Of a DNA stretch of 64,000 nucleotides, positions 15,880 through 24,445 are shown piece by piece. Each line of letters starts with the position of its first letter. Positions within the stretch are counted from its first letter, which is position 1. Where the stretch lies: contig JBKDZR010000072.1 in NCBI GenBank assembly GCA_047971485.1, positions 7,262-71,261 on the forward strand, given 5' to 3'. Made by a program: the position numbers and the translations under genes. The notes below the pieces were generated by a model that saw nothing but the letters and a program-made list of their open reading frames with translations, was not told the origin of the DNA and searched no databases. Origin of the DNA: JBKDZR01 sp047971485 (GTDB taxonomy: Bacteria; Pseudomonadota; Alphaproteobacteria; Rhodobacterales; Rhodobacteraceae).

Positions 15880-17334
15880 TCAAATCGCCTCCATAAGCCG
15901 ATCAAGCATCGTTTCGACACTTTGAATGACCTGCGCATTTGCCGCGTAGGCCTGTTCAATCATCAGCAACCGCTGCATTTCCTGATCGGTATCGACACCA
16001 TCACGCTGCAGCTTGAGCGTCAGCGCATCCGTGCGCGCCATCACATTGGATTGCCGTGTCTCAACGCGGGCCAATTGCTGGTCGGCATGGGCCAGGCTTT
16101 CAAACAGTAAATCCGGCGCGCTGAGCACGCGTCCCGCCATGCTGCCAGACATCACTGTCCGGGTATCGGTCAGCGCATTCCCCAGCAGGATCAAGCCCGC
16201 TGCTTGCCCCACATCACCGGGGGCCGCCGCGCCCAGACCATCACGTATACGCCATGTCTCGGCACTGCCATCCGGATCGACCAGAGTATTCAGCGCCAAA
16301 CGTGCGGAAAGCCCGGTTTCGTTTACCGGATTCAAGGCAAAACCCGCATCGGTAAACAGCCCCGCATCCCCCGGCGTCAGTGTTGGATCGGCGGTAGGAG
16401 ACGCGAAACGTTCGATCAAATCCCGGGAAAAGGCATCAAGGTCAGCTTGTGCCGCAACGCCCAGCGTGTCGCGAATGGCCAGGTTTCCTGCCAAACGCCC
16501 CCCTGACAGCCCGTGATTGCTGCGGTTCAGGTCCACAGGCTGACCGTTGAACGTCAGCCCGGACAGGGTAGAGGCGCTGTAGGTCTGATAGGGGGTTACG
16601 ACGGGGCTGGCGGTAAACCCGATCTCTGCCGCCGTGCCATCCAGCAGCAGCGCCCCGCCCGTGGTGATCAGAGCAATCTGATCATTACTCCGGGGGAATT
16701 CCCGTACCGGAACAATCTGCGCCACCTGATCGACCAGCCGCTGACGTTCATCCAACAGACCTACGGCAAGATCACGATCGCCCTTGTATCGTGCAATATC
16801 GCCGTTCAGTTCATCCAGCCGCTGCAACGCGCTGTTCAGCGTTTCGACATCGGCTGCGATCGCTGCATCAGCTCGGGCCCGCTCGGACTGGATCGTCTTG
16901 GAAATCCGGCCGATCTTTTCGACCAGTTCATCCGCAGCCGAAACGACGGCCGTAAGCCGCCCGTCGGATTCAGGGCGTGACGAGGCCTCGACCAGGCTGC
17001 CTTCCAGTTCGGACAGCGCATCGGAAAGCGACGTGCCGTCCCCAGCCAAGCCCTGTGCCTCGGCCAGCCGATCAAGGAAGCCCGCCTGGGTCGCGTGTTC
17101 GGCCAAAGCCCCGGAACTTTGCCGCAAATCGTCCAGGAGCGCCTTGTCCACGTGCCGTTCGACCGAAACGATGCGCACCCCTTGGCCCCCATCGGCGGCG
17201 CTGGCCAATTCCAGCCCCCGCCGTCCGTACCCATCGGTTTGCGCATTGGCAACGTTGGCCGCCACCACCCCGGCACCACGCGATGCGGCAGTAAGCCCGG
17301 AAACAGCAGATGCGAGTGCACCGGAAAGTGACAT
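15880..17334 (-). CDS. flgK: flagellar hook-filament junction protein 1 (FlgK)
   Basis: FlgK (HAP1) caps the hook and seats the first filament layer. The 484-residue protein has the axial-family N-terminus (SGLTAASRGAGVVAANVANAQTDGYGRR, residues about 13-40) and the C-terminal heptad helix ending QAYAANAQVIQSVETMLDRLMEAI. A long coiled-coil segment runs about 115-200 (the SERARADAAIAADVETLN region). Length is shorter than the 547 residues of Salmonella, reflecting a reduced outer domain. It is followed at once by flgL and preceded by flgE at 23 bases. Confidence 0.95.
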   Translation of the reverse strand: MSLSGALASAVSGLTAASRGAGVVAANVANAQTDGYGRRGLELASAADGGQGVRIVSVERHVDKALLDDLRQSSGALAEHATQAGFLDRLAEAQGLAGDGTSLSDALSELEGSLVEASSRPESDGRLTAVVSAADELVEKIGRISKTIQSERARADAAIAADVETLNSALQRLDELNGDIARYKGDRDLAVGLLDERQRLVDQVAQIVPVREFPRSNDQIALITTGGALLLDGTAAEIGFTASPVVTPYQTYSASTLSGLTFNGQPVDLNRSNHGLSGGRLAGNLAIRDTLGVAAQADLDAFSRDLIERFASPTADPTLTPGDAGLFTDAGFALNPVNETGLSARLALNTLVDPDGSAETWRIRDGLGAAAPGDVGQAAGLILLGNALTDTRTVMSGSMAGRVLSAPDLLFESLAHADQQLARVETRQSNVMARTDALTLKLQRDGVDTDQEMQRLLMIEQAYAANAQVIQSVETMLDRLMEAI

Positions 17335-17357
17335 GGCAAGTCCCTCCTTCTAACCGA

Positions 17358-18659
17358 TCAGCGTTTGATATTCGTGGTTTCCTGCAGCATCTCATCCACT
17401 GTCTGGATGACCTTTGCGTTGGATGCATAGGCGCGCTGGGTCTGGATCAGCCCGGTCAGTTCGCCGGCGACATCCGTTGCCGATTCTTCACGCGAATAGC
17501 CGACCACAGACCCAGTCGGTCCGCTTCCGGCATCCCACAGAAAGAAATTGCCGCTTTCCTTCGTGATTTGATAGGTCTGGTTGTCGAGCGTACGCAGCCC
17601 GTTCTGGTTGGCCACATCTGCCAGTGGCACCTGATACAGGGTACGCGAAATGCCGCTGTCGTACAGCGCGTTCACGAAACCGTTTTCATCGATTTCCACA
17701 CCCACGACGGTCGACACCTCGGATCCGTTCTTGATCACCGGGATCGGAGCATAGGTATCGGAAAGCTGGCTCATCCCGCCGGGTTCACCCAGCATACCAA
17801 TGGTGATCTCCATCGCGCCGCCGGGAACGTTGACGTTGATCGCCCCGGTCAGCGGGTCATAGGCCCCACCGGTGATCGGCGTCACCGAGGCCAGCGTTCC
17901 GCCACTTGTCCAGGAATCGTTGAAGGCCATCGTGTAGCGCCCGACTTCAAGACCGGCCTGAGCGTTATCATTGATGATCATCGTCCATTCGTTCGAGGCC
18001 CCCGTGGCTGGCACGGTGGGCACGAATTCCATGCTGAGAGACTGAGCTTTGCCCAGGGAATCGAAATATTCGACCTGCAACGTCTCACTGGAGCCAAGCG
18101 AGGTCGATTCCGTCGACGTTGCCGGCAGGTTCACACCCATCGTCATCCGCGTCGTCGGTTCGCCGGAAAGCTGGCTGGTGACCACCTGAACCGGCACCAG
18201 CCCGCTATCGGTATCCCGTGAATTAGGCGGGATGCTGCCATCGGTATTGGCCTTCCAGCCCATCAGAACCAAACCGGCAGGGCTTTTCAGATAGCCGCTT
18301 TCATCGGGCCGGAACGATCCGGTCGTCGCCAGCATGAACGGCAGATCCGTGCTGCCCGTCTTTACCGCCGCAGAGGTGGTAACCGGAATCATGCCCCGAC
18401 CACGCACTGCAATGTCAGTGGCATTGTTTGTCGTGACCAGCGAGCCCCCCTCGGAAATCAGGCGCTGGGTCGTCACCCGGACCCCGCCTGCGGCGTAGGC
18501 GCCCGAACTATTGGGGTTCACCATGGAATGGAAATCCGCCTCGGCGCGCCGGTACCCGAAGGTCGAGGAGTTGGCGATGTTGTCCGAGATAGTACCCAGT
18601 CGACTGGCCTGGACCTGCAGGCCCATCACACCGGCGTTAAGCGAGGAGGAAATCGTCAT
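17358..18659 (-). CDS. flgE: flagellar hook protein FlgE
   Basis: FlgE polymerises into the universal joint of the flagellum. The 433-residue protein opens with NAGVMGLQVQASRLGTIS then DNIANSSTFGYRR, the axial-protein signature, and closes with QRAYASNAKVIQTVDEML. The middle matches the hook D1/D2 domains (TLQVEYFDSLGKAQSL region). The ATG at 18659 follows AAGG at 7 bases; an ATG 12 codons upstream would add residues not seen in the family. It is the first gene of the flgE-K-L-I run, so the promoter should lie in the 200 bases upstream. Confidence 0.95.
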   Translation of the reverse strand: MTISSSLNAGVMGLQVQASRLGTISDNIANSSTFGYRRAEADFHSMVNPNSSGAYAAGGVRVTTQRLISEGGSLVTTNNATDIAVRGRGMIPVTTSAAVKTGSTDLPFMLATTGSFRPDESGYLKSPAGLVLMGWKANTDGSIPPNSRDTDSGLVPVQVVTSQLSGEPTTRMTMGVNLPATSTESTSLGSSETLQVEYFDSLGKAQSLSMEFVPTVPATGASNEWTMIINDNAQAGLEVGRYTMAFNDSWTSGGTLASVTPITGGAYDPLTGAINVNVPGGAMEITIGMLGEPGGMSQLSDTYAPIPVIKNGSEVSTVVGVEIDENGFVNALYDSGISRTLYQVPLADVANQNGLRTLDNQTYQITKESGNFFLWDAGSGPTGSVVGYSREESATDVAGELTGLIQTQRAYASNAKVIQTVDEMLQETTNIKR

Positions 18660-18793
18660 TTGTGCGCCTTTCTGCTTCAGCAAGCGATCTTTCACTGACC
18701 AGCCATAGGCGACGCCGCCTTAAGGGCGCTCTAACATCTAAAATTGAAAGTATTTAGGCGCCCGTCGCGTTCACCACATTCACGCAGCACGCG

Positions 18794-18808
18794 CTAACCA
18801 TTTGATAA
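18794..18808. promoter_or_regulatory. CtrA-box-like sequence upstream of flgE
   Basis: CTAA-N7-ATAA resembles the CtrA binding consensus TTAA-N7-TTAA, with one mismatch in each half, and its middle reads CCATTTG. It lies about 135 bases upstream of the flgE start. CtrA controls flagellar and motility genes in several Rhodobacterales. In an AT-rich stretch a 6-of-8 match can occur by chance, so this is only a candidate. Confidence 0.3.
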
Positions 18809-18865
18809 CGCATATTCAAAGCGTCCAAAAAATCAGAACAAACTTCTGTCCGGGCATGCTCTGGC

Positions 18866-18894
18866 AAAAAAGAACCCGGGCATTTCGGCCCGGG
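18866..18894 (-). terminator. Rho-independent terminator of cenR
   Basis: On the minus strand a perfect 7-bp stem CCCGGGC/GCCCGGG with a 6-base loop (18875-18894) is followed by TTCTTTTTT. It lies about 100 bases after the cenR stop codon and separates cenR transcription from the flg genes. Confidence 0.85.
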
Positions 18895-18995
18895 CAGTCC
18901 AACAGGGAGTGTGCCCTTGCCCCGGCACATGGGGATCTTCTTTTCGTATCCTAATCAGAAACAATCATAAATTCAAACCGGAACTTCAAGCATGT

Positions 18996-19682
18996 TCAAG
19001 ATACAAGCCGATAGCCCCCGTTTTCGGTAACCAGCAACCGGGCGTTCGAGGGGTCCGGTTCAATCTTCTGGCGCAGACGATAAATGTGGGTCTCCAGTGT
19101 ATGGGTGGTGACACCGGCATTATACCCCCACACCTCGTGCAACAACACGTCGCGGGGCACCACACCTTCCGAGGCGCGGTACAGAAACTTGAGAATATTG
19201 GTTTCCTTCTCGGTCAGGCGAATCTTGCGCTCGCGCTCATCGATCAACATCTTCATCGACGGTTTGAACGTATAGGGCCCAAGCTGGAACACCGCATCTT
19301 CGCTTTGTTCATGCTGACGCAACTGCGCCCGGATCCGGGCCAGCAATACAGGAAACTTGAAGGGCTTGGTGACATAGTCGTTCGCCCCCGCGTCAAGCCC
19401 GAGAATGGTGTCGGCATCCGTGTCATGGCCGGTCAGGATGAGCACAGGACACTTCACCCCCTGCTTGCGCATCCGGCGGCACAACTCACGCCCGTCCGTA
19501 TCCGGCAACCCCACATCCAGAATGATCAGATCGTAGACTGCCGATTTCACCTTGGCCAACGCATCAGCGCCATCGCCGGCTTCGAATACGTCGAAATCAT
19601 CGGTCATAACCAGTTGCTCTGACAGGGCCTCACGCAGGTCCTCATCATCATCAACCAGCAAAATCTTCTTGAGTACACTCAT
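18996..19682 (-). CDS. cenR: OmpR-family response regulator, CenR type
   Basis: A 228-residue response regulator: receiver domain (about 5-125) with acidic pocket D11-D12-D13, phospho-acceptor D56 in ILDVGLPD, T84 and K106, then a winged-helix DNA-binding domain (about 130-228). The segment GANDYVTKPFKFPVLLARI, the linker QLRQHEQSEDAVFQLGPYTF and VWGYNAGVTTHTLETHIYRL match my recollection of CenR, the envelope-control regulator of Caulobacter and Rhodobacter, closely. The kinase CenK is not adjacent. The start follows GGAGGTATCC. Divergent from ribA; has its own terminator. Confidence 0.85.
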   Translation of the reverse strand: MSVLKKILLVDDDEDLREALSEQLVMTDDFDVFEAGDGADALAKVKSAVYDLIILDVGLPDTDGRELCRRMRKQGVKCPVLILTGHDTDADTILGLDAGANDYVTKPFKFPVLLARIRAQLRQHEQSEDAVFQLGPYTFKPSMKMLIDERERKIRLTEKETNILKFLYRASEGVVPRDVLLHEVWGYNAGVTTHTLETHIYRLRQKIEPDPSNARLLVTENGGYRLVS

Positions 19683-19838
19683 GGATACCTCCCGGCTTGC
19701 TTTGTGACAGATGCAAATCCCCCACGCTGTTCACAAGATTTGCTGCAAAACCCTCACGCAGTCGTGTGGGATCGCCGGCGAATGTTTCATTGCGTTTCAA
19801 AACGGGTTAGGCGGAGGGGAACAAACGGGAGCTGTCAC

Positions 19839-20918
19839 ATGGGGCTTTCTCCGACATTGCCGGAAACCATCGCCAGGGCGCGGGGCGATCTGCGCCTTGG
19901 GGTGCCGGTTGTCCTGACCGCTCCCGGCCAGGCGGCGGTTTTCGTCGCAGCAGAAACCCTGAGCACACCACGGCTGGCTGCCCTGCGACAAATCGGTCAG
20001 CCCGTTCTGGCCATCACCCAAAGGCGGGCAGAAACACTGAAGGCGCGCGCCTATGATGGCGATCTGGCCCGGATTCACCTGCCCCACGACGCCGATCTGC
20101 GTTGGATTGAGGCCATCGCTGATCCCGCCGACGACTTGGCCCAGCCGCTGAAAGGGCCGCTGCATACCGAACGTGCGGGCGCTGCGGACATGCACCGGGC
20201 AGCGCTGCTGCTGTCCAAGGCCGCGCGGCTGTTGCCGGCGGCCGTCGGGGTGACAATTGCCCCAACCGCCCTGCCCCCCGGGCTGACCGTGATCGCCGCC
20301 GACGATGTGATGGAGCATTCGATGGCGATCAGCACGCTGGATGAAATCGTCTCGGCCCATGTGCCCCTGGCCACAGCCTCGGCCGCCCGCCTGCATATTT
20401 TCCGGCCCGAAGATGGCGGTGAGGAACACTACGCCGTGGAAATCGGCAGCCCCGCCCGTGATCAACCGGTTCTGACCCGCCTGCATTCGGCCTGTTTTAC
20501 CGGCGATCTGCTGGGGTCACTCAAATGCGATTGCGGACCGCAGTTGAACGGGGCGCTGACCCAGATGGGCCAGGCAGGGGCCGGGATCCTGCTATATCTC
20601 AATCAGGAAGGGCGTGGCATCGGGCTGGCCAACAAGATGCGCGCCTATGCCTTGCAGGACCAGGGGTTTGACACGGTCGAAGCCAACCACCGCCTGGGCT
20701 TTGAGGATGATGAACGCGATTTCCGGGTGGGCGCACAGTTGCTTGGCAAGATGGGCTTTGCCACAGTTCGGCTGATGACCAACAATCCCGGCAAGGTCAG
20801 GATGCTGGAAAGCTGTGGCATCAAGGTGGCCGAACGGGTCCCGCTGCGGATCGGCCGTGGACCGCTGAACGCCGCCTATCTGGATACCAAGGCCGCCAAA
20901 TCCGGACATCTGCTGTGA
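19839..20918 (+). CDS. ribA: GTP cyclohydrolase II with extra N-terminal domain
   Basis: RibA opens GTP to the pyrimidine precursor that starts riboflavin synthesis. The catalytic domain fills the C-terminal half: zinc ligands C219, C230 and C232 (RLHSACFTGD ... LKCDCG), NQEGRGIGL, and the arginine-containing RLMTNNPGK. At 360 residues it is far longer than the E. coli enzyme (196); residues 1-150 form an additional domain without the acidic motifs of active DHBP synthase, perhaps a degenerate relative of it. The ATG at 19839 is chosen for GGGAG upstream and a family-like N-terminus. The following transpeptidase gene overlaps its stop as GTGA. Confidence 0.9.
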   Translation: MGLSPTLPETIARARGDLRLGVPVVLTAPGQAAVFVAAETLSTPRLAALRQIGQPVLAITQRRAETLKARAYDGDLARIHLPHDADLRWIEAIADPADDLAQPLKGPLHTERAGAADMHRAALLLSKAARLLPAAVGVTIAPTALPPGLTVIAADDVMEHSMAISTLDEIVSAHVPLATASAARLHIFRPEDGGEEHYAVEIGSPARDQPVLTRLHSACFTGDLLGSLKCDCGPQLNGALTQMGQAGAGILLYLNQEGRGIGLANKMRAYALQDQGFDTVEANHRLGFEDDERDFRVGAQLLGKMGFATVRLMTNNPGKVRMLESCGIKVAERVPLRIGRGPLNAAYLDTKAAKSGHLL

Positions 20919-21451
20919 CCTGGGGCGATCTTGTCGTCACCCCCCAAGGCGCGCGGCTGAACGGATACCGCCTGCCCTGCGCCATCGGACGCGGCGGGAT
21001 TACCACGCAAAAGCACGAAGGCGACGGCGCGACACCGGCCGGATCCCACCGGATCGTCGGGCTTCTGTACCGGGCCGATCGTTTGCCTTCGCCAGCGCCC
21101 TGGGGCGTCCCGATCCGGCCCGGTGACCTGTGGTCCGACGATCCAGCACGCCCCGAATACAACCACCAGGTCCGCGCGCCCTATGAGGGCAGCCACGAAC
21201 GACTGCGCCGGGCCGATCCGCTGTATGATATCGTACTGATCATCAACTGGAACTGGCCACAGGCGCGGTCCGGGCACGGCTCGGCGATCTTTTTGCATCA
21301 ATGGCGTCGCCCCCGCTTTCCAACCGAGGGCTGCGTGGCCTTCGCACGGGATGATCTGCTCTGGCTGGCGCCGCGCCTGGCCCCGGGGACACGGCTTGAG
21401 GTACGGGGCACGGACGGTAAGCAGGCAGATCAGCCCTCGGGCGTCGCCTGA
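20915..21451 (+). CDS. L,D-transpeptidase (YkuD) family protein
   Basis: A 178-residue protein with the YkuD catalytic region HGSAIFLHQW ... FPTEGCVAF: conserved H128 and nucleophile C140. In classical L,D-transpeptidases the residue before Gly-Cys is often His (SHGC); here it is Glu, a variant that also occurs in short relatives. These enzymes cross-link peptidoglycan or attach lipoproteins via diaminopimelate. No signal peptide is apparent, so either export uses another route or the protein has a cytoplasmic role. The GTG start overlaps the ribA TGA. The 3' end overlaps yggS tail to tail by 22 bases. Confidence 0.8.
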   Translation: MTWGDLVVTPQGARLNGYRLPCAIGRGGITTQKHEGDGATPAGSHRIVGLLYRADRLPSPAPWGVPIRPGDLWSDDPARPEYNHQVRAPYEGSHERLRRADPLYDIVLIINWNWPQARSGHGSAIFLHQWRRPRFPTEGCVAFARDDLLWLAPRLAPGTRLEVRGTDGKQADQPSGVA

Positions 21452-22092
21452 CGTGCCCCGAAAATCGCCGATCCGACACGGACATGGGTGGCCCCAAGGG
21501 CGATCGCACGCTCGAAATCGCCACTCATCCCCATGGACAACCCGGTCAAACCATTGCGTTCAGCCAGTTTGCGCAACAGAGCGAAATGCAGGCTGGGATC
21601 TTCACCCACCGGGGGAATGCACATCAGGCCCCGCACAACCAGATCCATTTCCCGGCAGCGGGCGACGAACGCATCGGTTTCTCCCGGCAGGATCCCGGCT
21701 TTTTGCGGCTCCGCGCCTGTATTCACCTGAATGAACAGGTCCGGGCAGGACCCGCGCGCCTGGGCCGCCTCGGCCAGTTTCAGCGCCAGCTTTTCACGAT
21801 CCAGCGAATGGAGGGTGCCGAACAGATCCAGCGCCTGTTTCAGCTTGTTGGTTTGCAAAGGCCCCAGAAGGTGCAGGTCGATCGCGCCATAGCGCTGGCG
21901 ATACGCGGGCCAACGACCGGCCGCTTCCTGCACGCGGTTTTCACCGAATACCCGATGCCCCGCCTCCAGCACCGCTTCGATCCGATCGGCGGGCTGCACC
22001 TTGGAGACGGCAATCAGCGCCACCGATCCCGGGGCACGTCCGGCACGGGCCGTCGCGCGGGCGATGCGTCCTTCAATCTCGGCAAGTGACAT
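21430..22092 (-). CDS. yggS: YggS family pyridoxal-phosphate homeostasis protein
   Basis: A 220-residue PLP-binding protein with the alanine-racemase-like barrel but no known catalytic domain partner. It buffers free PLP and affects amino-acid balance. The PLP lysine is K31 in LIAVSKVQP; other conserved blocks are VFGENRVQEA, DLHLLGPLQTNK, FIQVNTGAEPQKAG and LSMGMSGDFERAI. The C-terminus has VRVGSAIFG, which holds the cofactor phosphate. The ATG at 22092 gives the family start MSLAEIEGRI. It overlaps the L,D-transpeptidase gene end. Confidence 0.95.
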   Translation of the reverse strand: MSLAEIEGRIARATARAGRAPGSVALIAVSKVQPADRIEAVLEAGHRVFGENRVQEAAGRWPAYRQRYGAIDLHLLGPLQTNKLKQALDLFGTLHSLDREKLALKLAEAAQARGSCPDLFIQVNTGAEPQKAGILPGETDAFVARCREMDLVVRGLMCIPPVGEDPSLHFALLRKLAERNGLTGLSMGMSGDFERAIALGATHVRVGSAIFGARQATPEG

Positions 22093-22120
22093 CTCATTCT
22101 TCCCCACTGGCCATAAAGAA

Positions 22121-22146
22121 AAAGAGCGGGCCAAGGCCCGCTCTTT
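22121..22146. terminator. bidirectional terminator after the porin gene
   Basis: A perfect 11-bp stem, AAAGAGCGGGC (22121-22131) with its complement (22136-22146), and a 4-base loop. On the minus strand it is followed by TTTTTCTTT, a proper U tract, 20 bases beyond the porin stop codon. This is one of the strongest terminators in the window, as expected for a highly expressed gene. Confidence 0.9.
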
Positions 22147-22166
22147 CCCAATCGGATCACGTCAGA

Positions 22167-23147
22167 TCAGAACGTGAACTTGACACCGAAGTCGGCCATC
22201 TCGTCGTTGTCGACCGAGATGATGCCGCCGGCCAGAGCAGCACCGCCGCCCAGGTCGTAGATCGCGCCGATGCCGTAGGCGTCTTTCTTGTCGTCGTTGT
22301 CCGAGAAGGTCACGCCGTCGTCACCGTCAACTTTACGGTAGAACGCGCTCAGGGTCAGGGCGTCCCAGGTGCCTTCAGCCGACACGCCGTACTGATGCAC
22401 TTCGCCGTCGTCTTCACCTTCGGCATAGCCGTAGATGCCTTTCAGGGTGATGTCCGAGAAGGTCACGGAAACCGCACCCAGGATTTGCTCCCAGTCTTGG
22501 TTGACGGTCGCGAAGGTGATGTTTTCGTCGCCCATATCAACGCTGACGCTGGCGCCTTCGGACACTTTTTCGTAGCCGAGGCCAACGCTCCACATGCCGC
22601 CATCATAGCCGGCACCAACCGAGTACTCTTCGTTATCGGTCATGCCCAGCGACATGGTCAGGCCGTTAACGGTGTAGATGTAACGGGCAACAGGGTTTCT
22701 GCTGTTGCTACCGATCAGGTAGGTGATTTCGTCGTAGTCGTTCAGACCGGTCAGCGAATCGAAGCTGAGGTCGCCGACAACCAGTTCGGCAGCGCCGTTG
22801 ACGTCACCCATTTCCAGTTTGCCGAACTCACCGGAGATGAAGACAACACCGTCGGTGCCGCTGTCCACACCGCCGGTAGCAGCGTCGCCGGCTTCGTGGG
22901 CGCGCATCCAGCCACCGAAGGCCAGGCCACCGTCGGTTTCGCCGGTCGCGTCAAAGCGGATCCGGAAACGGCTGTTGAAGTTGTAATCTTCGTCGGAATC
23001 TTTGCCGGCGGCGGCTTTGTTCGCGTTGGTGAACATGTCTTCGCCGTAAACGATACCCATGCGCGCATCACCAGACACGGTCACATCAGCAGCAGCAACG
23101 CCAGCGCCAAACACCAGGGCGGTCGAAGCAAGAAGAACCTTTTTCAT
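22167..23147 (-). CDS. outer-membrane porin
   Basis: A 326-residue porin precursor. The signal peptide is MKKVLLASTALVFGAGVAAA, followed by DVTVSGDARMGI, a first beta strand. Alternating strands and acidic loops (for example GKDSDEDYNF, AEGEDDGEV) run throughout, and the protein ends FGVKFTF with the C-terminal phenylalanine required for BAM assembly. It resembles the trimeric general porins of Rhodobacter and relatives. The ATG at 23147 follows AGGGAAAAG; an earlier in-frame ATG precedes the signal peptide. It has a leader hairpin and a strong terminator, so it is probably an abundant single-gene transcript. Confidence 0.93.
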   Translation of the reverse strand: MKKVLLASTALVFGAGVAAADVTVSGDARMGIVYGEDMFTNANKAAAGKDSDEDYNFNSRFRIRFDATGETDGGLAFGGWMRAHEAGDAATGGVDSGTDGVVFISGEFGKLEMGDVNGAAELVVGDLSFDSLTGLNDYDEITYLIGSNSRNPVARYIYTVNGLTMSLGMTDNEEYSVGAGYDGGMWSVGLGYEKVSEGASVSVDMGDENITFATVNQDWEQILGAVSVTFSDITLKGIYGYAEGEDDGEVHQYGVSAEGTWDALTLSAFYRKVDGDDGVTFSDNDDKKDAYGIGAIYDLGGGAALAGGIISVDNDEMADFGVKFTF

Positions 23148-23171
23148 CTTTTCCCTCGTAGATCTTAAGGT

Positions 23172-23193
23172 GGTCCTCAAACCGGGGAGGACC
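23172..23193. repeat. hairpin in the porin leader
   Basis: GGTCCTC (23172-23178) and GAGGACC (23187-23193) form a perfect 7-bp stem with an 8-base loop, 25 bases upstream of the porin start. A second small inverted repeat, CCAATA/TATTGG, lies around 23250-23270. Either could stabilise the porin mRNA or bind a regulator; the porin gene is the only one transcribed across them. Confidence 0.4.
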
Positions 23194-23407
23194 CGTTTGA
23201 GTTGGCCTTATCTCACCCACTCGTCCGGCCAAAACAATATCGCCGTCCGGAAAGCTCCAATACCGGACAATATTGGTGCAGCTTTGCCACAGTCTTGTCT
23301 CGACCCGGAAATCCCGCGGTGGGCGTGGCCCAACGCAAAGCGCCTTGTGACGCGCCCCACACTGGGCTAGGTCTGCCCGAGGCCCAGACGATTGAGGACC
23401 GGCAGGA

Positions 23408-23890
23408 ATGAAACTGGCACATAGCCTGATGGCGATGATGATGGCGGCTTCGGTCGTTGCGGGATGCAGCGGTGAATCCAGGATGGTCCGGCCCGCCGAT
23501 GGGACAGGCGACACCCCAACCGACATCGAAATCGAACGGGAAGGCCAATCCACCCTGTGGGATCTGTTCGACAACAATGACGATCCCAGCGTCACGCTGC
23601 GGGTCAACCGCCATATCTGGGTCGCGGCGCAGGAAGTGCTGAACTTCATGCCTGTCGAGTCCTCTGATCCGTTCTCAGGCGTGCTGGTTCTGGGCTATGG
23701 GGTTCCGCCGGGCGGCAGCCGCGCCTATCGCGCCACTGTCTATGTCCAGGATCCTGCGCTTGATGCACGATCGCTGAACCTGGCCCTGTCGACCCGCTCC
23801 GGTCCGGCCTCGGCCGATACGGTCAAGGCGGTGGAAGACGCGATCCTGACCCGGGCCCGGCAATTGCGGATTCGCGATCAGGGCCTCTGA
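23408..23890 (+). CDS. DUF3576 domain lipoprotein
   Basis: A 160-residue exported protein that I recognise as the alphaproteobacterial DUF3576 family. The signal peptide ends SVVAGC, a lipobox with C20 as the lipidation site, so it is probably anchored in the outer or inner membrane. The conserved core runs from about 45 to 155 (TLWDLFDNNDD, VTLRVNRHIWVAA, LNFMPVESSDPFSG, VLGYGVPPGG). The function of the family is not known to me. It stands alone, divergent from the porin gene. Confidence 0.8.
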   Translation: MKLAHSLMAMMMAASVVAGCSGESRMVRPADGTGDTPTDIEIEREGQSTLWDLFDNNDDPSVTLRVNRHIWVAAQEVLNFMPVESSDPFSGVLVLGYGVPPGGSRAYRATVYVQDPALDARSLNLALSTRSGPASADTVKAVEDAILTRARQLRIRDQGL

Positions 23891-24008
23891 TCCGGCCCCG
23901 GGGCCTGCAAAGCCAGCCGAAACGACATCCCCCTTTGGGGCGCTGTGCGCGGGTCCCCCACAGATCGCGTCCTGTTTCATAGATCGCCCCGCCCAAAGGA
24001 GGCCCATG

Positions 24009-24365
24009 ATGATCGTCATTTACCACAATCCAGCCTGCTCGACCTCGCGCAAGGTACTGGACCGGATCCGGCAATCGGGCACCGAACCCGTGGTGATCAC
24101 CTATCTCAAGGACGGATGGACCCGGGGCCAATTGCTGGGCCTGTTCGCCGCCGCCGGCCTGACAGCACGGCAAGCGATGCGGGACAAGCGATCCCCCGCG
24201 GCCGATCTGGGCCTGCTTGCCCCGGACGTGACCGAGGACACAATCCTGACCGCCATGGTGGCCCACCCCGAGCTGGTCAACCGGCCCATCGTCGCAAGCC
24301 CCAAGGGCGTACGCCTGTGCCGCCCGGCCGAGATCATTGAAGATCTGCTGCCAGACGTGGCCTGA
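24009..24365 (+). CDS. arsC: ArsC family arsenate reductase
   Basis: A 118-residue thioredoxin-fold protein of the glutaredoxin-dependent arsenate reductase family. It has the catalytic cysteine C10 in HNPACSTSRK and the second signature LVNRPIVASPKGVRLCRP. Length is that of the short ArsC form. Two ATGs stand in tandem; the second (24009) is 6 bases from AAAGGAGG and is preferred over 24006. No arsenite pump or ArsR partner is adjacent, so it may be one of the stand-alone ArsC-like proteins whose substrate is unproven. Confidence 0.85.
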   Translation: MIVIYHNPACSTSRKVLDRIRQSGTEPVVITYLKDGWTRGQLLGLFAAAGLTARQAMRDKRSPAADLGLLAPDVTEDTILTAMVAHPELVNRPIVASPKGVRLCRPAEIIEDLLPDVA

Positions 24366-24392
24366 TCATCTGTTGCCCCCTGCCCCAAAGGG

Positions 24393-24423
24393 AAAAGCCC
24401 GACCGAAACCGGCCGGGCCTTTC
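24393..24423. terminator. bidirectional terminator between arsC and atpF
   Basis: GCCCG-a-CCG (24397-24405) pairs with CGG-c-CGGGC (24410-24418) with one mismatch and a 4-base loop, flanked by A-rich and T-rich ends. On the minus strand the stem is followed by TTTTCCCTTT after atpF; on the plus strand by a shorter CTTTC after arsC. It serves two convergent genes. Confidence 0.75.
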
Positions 24424-24445
24424 ATGTCTGCGACGATCCAGATGC

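Larger units (their letters stand above)
18660..18995. other. 336-base intergenic region between cenR and flgE
   Basis: From the cenR side (minus-strand transcription) it holds a Rho-independent terminator at 18866-18894, then the flgE promoter region. The latter is AT-rich. I find no sigma-54 element with correct GG-GC spacing. A CtrA-box-like sequence lies at 18794-18808. A 6-bp inverted repeat GGGCGC/GCGCCC at 18724-18729 and 18758-18763 brackets an AT-rich 28-base stretch about 70-100 bases ahead of the flgE start. Confidence 0.5.

Noticed and set aside
18660..18860. Sigma-54 promoter for flgE
   Set aside because: A TGG...TGC pair exists on the minus strand but its GG-GC spacing is one base short and the rest of the consensus is absent.
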